64,000 nt of DNA, taken from contig JAFAYQ010000063.1 of the NCBI GenBank assembly GCA_019240215.1, forward strand, positions 124,001-188,000, given 5' to 3'. The translations under genes were made by a program, and so were the position numbers. Position 1 is the stretch's first letter, and each line of letters begins with the position of its first letter. Positions 59,490 through 64,000 of the stretch are shown in pieces. Source of the stretch: Actinomycetota bacterium. Its GTDB lineage: Bacteria > Actinomycetota > Actinomycetes > Streptosporangiales > Streptosporangiaceae. The notes beneath the pieces are model-generated. The model had not been told where the DNA came from. It was given only the letters and a program-made list of their open reading frames with translations, and ran no database searches.

Positions 59490-60638
59490 GTGGCTGAGCT
59501 GAACGATCTGCTGCAGAGGTACGTAGACGACGGGTCGCTGCCGGGGGCGGTGGCGCTGGTGACCCGGGGCGATCAGGCCGAGGTGGCGGCGGCCGGGGCG
59601 CTCGCCGTCGGCGGGGCCCCGATGACGCCTGAGTCGATCTTCCGCATCGCCTCGATCACCAAGCCGATCACCGCCGCCGCGGTGATGATGCTGGTCGAGG
59701 ACGGCCGGATCGGGCTGGACGACCCGGTCCGGCGCTGGCTGCCGGAGCTGGCCGAGCCCAGCGTGGTCCGCACGCCGGCCAGCCCGGTCGACGACGTGGT
59801 GGCCGCCGTCCGCCCGATCACCGTGTCCGACCTGCTCAGCTCCCGGGCCGGGTACGGCTTCGCGTCCGACTTCACCCTCCCGGCCGTGCAGGCGCTGTTC
59901 GCGGTGCAGAAGGACGGCCGCGAGCCGGACAGCTTCCTGCCCCCCGACGAGTGGGTGGCCGCGCTGGCCGAGCTCCCGCTGCTGTACCAGCCGGGCCAGG
60001 CGTGGCTGTACGACACCTGCTCCACCCTCCAGGGCGTGCTGATCAGCCGGGTGGCCGGCCAGCCGCTGCCGGACTTCCTGGCCGAGCGGGTGTTCGCCCC
60101 GCTGGGCATGACCGGCACCGGCTTCGAGGTGCCGGCCGCCGACCGCGACCGGCTCACCAGCTACTACCGCCACGACGCGGACGGCCGGCTGGAACTGGCC
60201 GACGGGCCCGGCGGGCAGTGGAGCCACCCGCCGGCCCACCCGCTCGGCAACGGCGGGCTGGCCGGGACCGCGGGGGACTGGCTCGCCTTTGGCCGCATGC
60301 TGCTGGCCGCGGGGACCGCCCGCGACGGCCGGCGGCTGCTGACGGCCGAGTCGGTGGCGCTGATGACCAGCGACCACACCACCGGCCGCCAGCGCCGGAT
60401 CGGCCAGCTGTTCCTGGAGGGCCAGGGCTGGGGGTTCGGCGGTTCGGTCGACATCGCCGCAATCGACCCGTGGAACGTGCCCGGCCGCTACGGCTGGGTC
60501 GGCGGGACCGGGACGTCGGCCCACATCGTCCCGGCCGCCGGTTCGGTCGCCATCCTGCTCGCCCAGGTGGCGGCCGACAGCCCGGTCCCGCCCCCGTGGA
60601 TGCGCGACTTCTGGCGCTACGCGGCCGCCACCTGCTGA
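59490..60638 (+). CDS. Serine hydrolase, beta-lactamase class C/esterase type
   Basis: A 382-residue class C beta-lactamase-fold hydrolase without signal peptide, hence cytoplasmic, probably an esterase. The catalytic SxxK is in FRIASITKPITAAAV (about 52-66), the Tyr motif is WLYDTCSTLQG, and a C-terminal WVGGTGTSAHIVP provides the third motif. The start GTG 59490 has AAAGGGG at a suitable distance, whereas for ATG 59484 the same box would touch the codon. Overlaps the convergent amine oxidase by 22 bases. Confidence 0.9.
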   Translation: MAELNDLLQRYVDDGSLPGAVALVTRGDQAEVAAAGALAVGGAPMTPESIFRIASITKPITAAAVMMLVEDGRIGLDDPVRRWLPELAEPSVVRTPASPVDDVVAAVRPITVSDLLSSRAGYGFASDFTLPAVQALFAVQKDGREPDSFLPPDEWVAALAELPLLYQPGQAWLYDTCSTLQGVLISRVAGQPLPDFLAERVFAPLGMTGTGFEVPAADRDRLTSYYRHDADGRLELADGPGGQWSHPPAHPLGNGGLAGTAGDWLAFGRMLLAAGTARDGRRLLTAESVALMTSDHTTGRQRRIGQLFLEGQGWGFGGSVDIAAIDPWNVPGRYGWVGGTGTSAHIVPAAGSVAILLAQVAADSPVPPPWMRDFWRYAAATC

Positions 60639-61930
60639 GCGGCCCGGTGGCCGGACCGGATCGCCCCTTCCATCAGGCCGAAGAACTCGGTGCTGGTCTC
60701 GGTGCCGGCCCAGTGGACGCGGCCGTGCGGCACGGTCAGCCGGGGGCCGAGCGCGAGCCAGTCGCCGGGGCCGAACAGCGCGGCGTAACAACCGCGGCTG
60801 TACGGCTCGCTCAGCCAGTCGGTGATGACCAGGCGGCCGGGGGCGGGCAGCCCGGGGAACAAACGCTGGATCTGGGCGCGGACCGCCGCCCGGCGGCTCT
60901 TGTCGTCCAGTCGCGCGAACGTGCGGGCCTGCCGCCCGGTGACGAATCCGGTCAGCACGCCGGCGCCGCCCGGTGGGGAATCGTCCACCGTCGACTGCAG
61001 CGGGCCGTCCGCGCTCACCGACCAGCCGGACAGGCCGTGGTCGCGCCACAGCGGAGCCGGATAGACCAGCTGGACCTTGATCGCGCAGCCCCGGCCGGTG
61101 GCCGCGGTCGCCCGCCGGGCGGGCCGGACCGGGTCGAACTCGATGGCGTCGGCGAGCACCGGCGGCACCGCCACCACGACCGCGTCGGCCTGGTGGTAAG
61201 CCCGATCGGTGCGGACCGACACACCGGTACCGTCCTGGTCGATCCACCGGACCGGCTCCGCCAGCCGGACGCGGTCACCGAGCTTGGCGGCGAGGAGGTC
61301 GCACAACTGGTGGGCCCCGCCGTACACCCGGGCCGCCTGCGCACCGCCCGCGAACGCGTTGAGATAGCGGATCCCGCCGCCGGACCGCAGATAAAAGGCC
61401 ATGTGCAGGACCGACACGTCGGCCGGGTCGGCGGCCATCATCTCGCCGAGGAACAGCGGGAAGAACCGCCGGGCGTCGTCGTGGACTCCGGTGCCGTCCA
61501 GCCAGCCGGCCGCGGTCTGGCGGTCGAGCCGGGCGGCGTCCGGGGTCAGCCAGGGAGCGTCGGGGCGGACCGCCGCCGTCAGCTCGTACAGCCGGTCGAA
61601 CAGGTCACCGAGGGCGGTCGCGTTGAGGGGCGGGAAACGGCCGTCGGTGCTCTGCGGGCCGTCACCGAACGAGAACCGGCTCCGGCCGGTCATGGTGGTC
61701 GCCACCGTCGCCAGGCCGAGCCGCCGGATCAGGGAGCCGAGCTCGGTGTGCCGATGGCCCAGGTAGGCGGCCCCGCCGTCGGCCCACTGCCCCGGGGCCA
61801 CCTCGACGCCGCGGGTGCGCCCGCCGACCCGGTTCCGCGCTTCGAGGACGGTCACCTCGGCCCCGTCGGCCGCCAGGTCGGTGGCGGCGGTGAGCCCGGC
61901 CAGCCCGGCGCCGACGACCACGATCCGCAT
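60617..61930 (-). CDS. Flavin monoamine/amino-acid oxidase
   Basis: A 437-residue FAD amine oxidase. RIVVVGAGLAGLTAATDLAA binds FAD, followed by VLEARNRVGGRTRG. The end GTETSTEFFGLMEGAIRSG closes the flavin site. No signal peptide. It starts directly after the carrier-protein stop on the same strand, and the adenylation gene precedes that. This suggests oxidation of an amino acid tethered to the carrier, or of a product released from it. Confidence 0.92.
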   Translation of the reverse strand: MRIVVVGAGLAGLTAATDLAADGAEVTVLEARNRVGGRTRGVEVAPGQWADGGAAYLGHRHTELGSLIRRLGLATVATTMTGRSRFSFGDGPQSTDGRFPPLNATALGDLFDRLYELTAAVRPDAPWLTPDAARLDRQTAAGWLDGTGVHDDARRFFPLFLGEMMAADPADVSVLHMAFYLRSGGGIRYLNAFAGGAQAARVYGGAHQLCDLLAAKLGDRVRLAEPVRWIDQDGTGVSVRTDRAYHQADAVVVAVPPVLADAIEFDPVRPARRATAATGRGCAIKVQLVYPAPLWRDHGLSGWSVSADGPLQSTVDDSPPGGAGVLTGFVTGRQARTFARLDDKSRRAAVRAQIQRLFPGLPAPGRLVITDWLSEPYSRGCYAALFGPGDWLALGPRLTVPHGRVHWAGTETSTEFFGLMEGAIRSGHRAAQQVAAA

Positions 61931-62170
61931 TTATCCGGGAAAATTCTTGATCAGCTTGGTGAGCGCGGCGGGCGAGGCGGCGTCGATGAGCTGGATGAAG
62001 GTCAGCTCCACGTCGTACTGCCGGGCCACCGCGCTGAGCACGCGGGTGGCGAGCAGCGAGTCGCCGCCCTGGTCGAAAAAGTCCGAATCGGGCCCGACCC
62101 CGTCGGTCTCCAGGATCCGCTGGAACAGGCCGACCATGTCGTCGACGGTGACGGTGCTGGGAGCGGGCAT
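61931..62170 (-). CDS. Stand-alone acyl/peptidyl carrier protein
   Basis: A 79-residue carrier protein with the phosphopantetheine site FFDQGGDSLLATRVL (Ser38). The GGDSL form and partner context suggest a peptidyl carrier. It lies 3 bases after the adenylation gene and abuts the amine oxidase (the stop occupies 61931-61933, the next ATG ends at 61928), so all three are translated as a unit. Confidence 0.93.
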   Translation of the reverse strand: MPAPSTVTVDDMVGLFQRILETDGVGPDSDFFDQGGDSLLATRVLSAVARQYDVELTFIQLIDAASPAALTKLIKNFPG

Positions 62171-62173
62171 CGG

Positions 62174-63688
62174 CTACCTCCTGCGGGCACGGTCGGTTGC
62201 GTAGGTCTCGTGGGTCCGCCGCCGGTCGACCTTGCCGCTGGCCGTGTGGACCAGTCCCGGTACCACCGTGACGCGGGCCGGGACCAGATGACGGGGGCTT
62301 TGCGTGCGCAGCTGGCGGAGGATGGCGGACGCCAGCTCGGCCGGATCGGCCGGCCCGCGCGACGTCACGTAGGCGACCAGGGCCGTGTGATCGCCGACGG
62401 GTGCCCCGACCACCGCCGCCGCCGCGACCTCGGGGTGACGGCAGAGCTGGGCCTCGACCTCCCCGGGGCTGACCCGGACCCCCCGGACCTTGATGTCGTC
62501 GTCGAGCCGGCCCTGATGGAAGACCACCCCGTCCGGGTCGCGCCGGACCCGGTCGCCGGTCCGGAAGAACCGTTCGGAGCCCAGCGTGATGAAGCGTTCG
62601 GCGGTGGCTTCCGGCATCCCGTGATAGCCGAGGGCCACCGACGGGCCGCCGACGAGGAGTTCGCCGTCCGCCCCGATCCGCTCGGTCACGTGCGGCAGCG
62701 CCCGGCCGAGGGGAACGGCGGAGCCCGCCCGCGGTTCGGCCCGCGGGCCGTGCAGGTCGATCGCGTGGGTGACGAGGGTGGTCTCGGTGCAGCCGTAGGT
62801 GTTGACCAGGCGCACCCGCTCCGCACCGGCCAGCGACCGCCAGTCCTCGACCCGGGCCGGCCGGGCCGCCTCACCGCCGATCACCATCGTGCGCAGGCTG
62901 GCAGGCAGCGCCGCCCCCTCCTCGGTGAGCCAGCTGACGAACTCGTGCCAGAACGCGGTCGGCAGGTCGAGCACGCTGACCTGGTACCGGTCGATCAGCT
63001 TGAGAAAGCGCGGGAACGAGCCGGAGTAGGCGTCGTCGTCGAACACGAGGGCGGCGCCGCCGGTCACGGTGGTCAGGATCTCCTCGAAACAGGTGTCCCA
63101 GCTGAGCGACGCGAACTGCAGGACCCGGTCCCCGGGGCCGGCGCCCATCACCGCCCGCAGCGACGCCACGGCGGCGGCGATGGCCCGGCGCGGGGTGACC
63201 ACCGGCCGGGGCCGGCCGGTCGATCCGGACGTGAACAGGATGTAGGCGGGATCCTCGGGGCCGGCCGCGATGGGTCCCTCGCCGGCCGGGAGGCCGCCCG
63301 GCCGGCCGCGGTTGCGGGCGACCTCCGAGCGGCTGTCGATCAGCGTCCGGCATTCGGCCGCCGCCGTCAGGTCCGCGATCCGGTCCTCGGGGTATCCCGG
63401 GTCGATCGGGCAGTAGGCCCCGCCGGCCGCCAGCACCCCGAGCAGGGCGGCGATCGTACCCGCCGACCGGGAGGTCAGCACCCCGGCTACCCCCGGCCTG
63501 GCCCCGAGGGTGGCCGCGACGCCACGCATCCGCTGCTCCAGCTGGGTGTAGGTCACCGGCTGCCCGTTGTCGATGATCGCGACACCGTCGGGGGTGCGGG
63601 CGACGGCGCGCAGGAAGCCGGCCAGGACGTCAGGATGGTCAAAGCGGGCCGGCAACGGTGCACCTCCGAACTTACTGACCAGTAGCAT
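62174..63688 (-). CDS. Stand-alone NRPS adenylation domain
   Basis: A 504-residue amino-acid-adenylating enzyme. GGAYCPIDPGYPEDRIADL, the P-loop ILFTSGSTGRPRPVVTPRRA, LSWDTCFEEILTTVTGGAAL (with the Asp that contacts the amino group), VNTYGCTETTLVTH, RTGDRVRRDPDG and ASGKVDRRR (A10 Lys) are all present. The usual Lys in the P-loop (GxPKGV) is replaced (RPRPVV). The start is uncertain: ATG 63688 has GGAG touching it, while TTG 63655 has GGAGG 7 bases upstream. It should load the carrier protein at 61931. Confidence 0.9.
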   Translation of the reverse strand: MLLVSKFGGAPLPARFDHPDVLAGFLRAVARTPDGVAIIDNGQPVTYTQLEQRMRGVAATLGARPGVAGVLTSRSAGTIAALLGVLAAGGAYCPIDPGYPEDRIADLTAAAECRTLIDSRSEVARNRGRPGGLPAGEGPIAAGPEDPAYILFTSGSTGRPRPVVTPRRAIAAAVASLRAVMGAGPGDRVLQFASLSWDTCFEEILTTVTGGAALVFDDDAYSGSFPRFLKLIDRYQVSVLDLPTAFWHEFVSWLTEEGAALPASLRTMVIGGEAARPARVEDWRSLAGAERVRLVNTYGCTETTLVTHAIDLHGPRAEPRAGSAVPLGRALPHVTERIGADGELLVGGPSVALGYHGMPEATAERFITLGSERFFRTGDRVRRDPDGVVFHQGRLDDDIKVRGVRVSPGEVEAQLCRHPEVAAAAVVGAPVGDHTALVAYVTSRGPADPAELASAILRQLRTQSPRHLVPARVTVVPGLVHTASGKVDRRRTHETYATDRARRR

Positions 63689-63796
63689 CTCCAATTAACC
63701 GACCGCAGGCAAGGGCCCCTCGCTGACCAGCACCGAACGCTTTCCGCCGCGGCTGGCAATCCCCAGGTGTGAGGCAATCCAGAGATGAGGAGGGCC

Positions 63797-64000
63797 ATGA
63801 CATCTGATCCGGATGACGCGGAGTTGATCGCCCGGTCGCTCGACGGCGACCAGGACGCCTTCGTCGAGGTGGTGCGGCGGCACGAGGCAGCCGTGGGGGC
63901 CTACCTCGCACGCCGGGCCGGGCGCGAACGGGCCGAGGACCTGCTCGGCGACGTGTGGGTGGCGGCGCTGGCGTCGCGGGCGGCCTACGATCGCTCGTTC
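63797..64000 (+). CDS. ECF sigma factor, N-terminal part
   Basis: The first 68 residues of an ECF-type RNA polymerase sigma factor. ELIARSLDGDQDAFVEVVRR and RAEDLLGDVWVAAL are region 2 motifs. GAGGAGG lies 4-5 bases before ATG 63797. The gene runs off the window; no anti-sigma gene can be seen. The region 63695-63796 before it contains two copies of GGCAATCC and no gene. Confidence 0.85.
   Translation, partial: MTSDPDDAELIARSLDGDQDAFVEVVRRHEAAVGAYLARRAGRERAEDLLGDVWVAALASRAAYDRSF

Noticed and set aside
59951..63685. A 1244-codon open frame on the plus strand
   Set aside because: It runs across three well-supported minus-strand genes and has the low-complexity composition of a GC-rich shadow frame.

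Overview
This window is 64 kb of very GC-rich DNA with dense, often overlapping genes, frequent GTG starts and many four-base stop/start overlaps. Ser/Thr kinases with extracellular tails, a GAF-ANTAR protein, NarL-type two-component systems, DUF445, DUF4397 and a mutA-mutB-meaB operon all point to a free-living, probably soil, actinomycete with a large genome. No rRNA, tRNA, CRISPR array, transposase or phage gene is visible. Most of the window reads as ordinary chromosome rich in regulators and catabolic genes.

Layout. 1-4.3 kb: a SWIM/SNF2 helicase running off the left edge and a divergent DUF445 membrane protein. 4.4-10.7 kb: two near-identical membrane Ser/Thr kinases with Gly-Asn tails flanking a TetR regulator, an alpha/beta hydrolase and a secreted GH30 glycosidase. 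10.6-15.5 kb: a P-loop kinase, an internally deleted SDR coupled to a stand-alone ScoMcrA-head-like protein, a GAF-ANTAR/STAS pair, a decayed AraC gene, a LysR regulator and a haloacid dehalogenase. 15.7-17.5 kb: an aldehyde dehydrogenase and a tiny membrane protein. 17.6-23.1 kb: the methylmalonyl-CoA mutase operon. 23.1-28.5 kb: regulator/target pairs (TetR with DUF1772, TetR with GlcG/HbpS, LysR with SnoaL and SDR). 28.5-31.9 kb: a class II aldolase, a HAD-DhaL fusion and DhaK. 32-34.9 kb: a one-protein GAF-kinase-receiver-LuxR hybrid and a lipoprotein. 34.9-40.4 kb: MocR/EamA, a membrane protein with a Clp_N protein, and TetR/cupin. 40.6-46.4 kb: two envelope proteins, then a response regulator opposite a duplicated sensor, a pseudo-kinase and a true kinase. 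46.5-51.1 kb: assorted enzymes and a CrtU-like flavoenzyme. 51.1-56.4 kb: a PaaX-controlled salicylate-type aryl-CoA pathway. 56.4-60.6 kb: a spheroidene-monooxygenase-like protein, a second two-component system and a serine hydrolase. 60.6-63.7 kb: amine oxidase, carrier protein and adenylation domain. The window ends inside an ECF sigma factor.

How the parts work together. Most small transcription units are a regulator facing its presumed target, and several have clear operators: paired palindromes at 6706-6746, 23551-23579 and 39365-39398, a LysR box at 27244-27264, a MocR-type direct repeat at 36371-36408, and a tandem operator laid over the -35 and -10 boxes of the Clp_N gene at 37962-38013. 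About a dozen genes have a TANNNT hexamer 5-8 bases before the start codon and no Shine-Dalgarno, which suggests leaderless mRNAs and helps to choose starts.

The most unusual items are the adenylation/carrier/amine oxidase cassette, the HAD-DhaL fusion with its own internal Shine-Dalgarno, the duplicated sensor plus pseudo-histidine kinase, the tandem operator of the Clp_N gene, the alpha/beta hydrolase lacking its catalytic His, and genes that kept both ends but lost their middles (SDR, AraC, perhaps the aryl-CoA hydroxylase).
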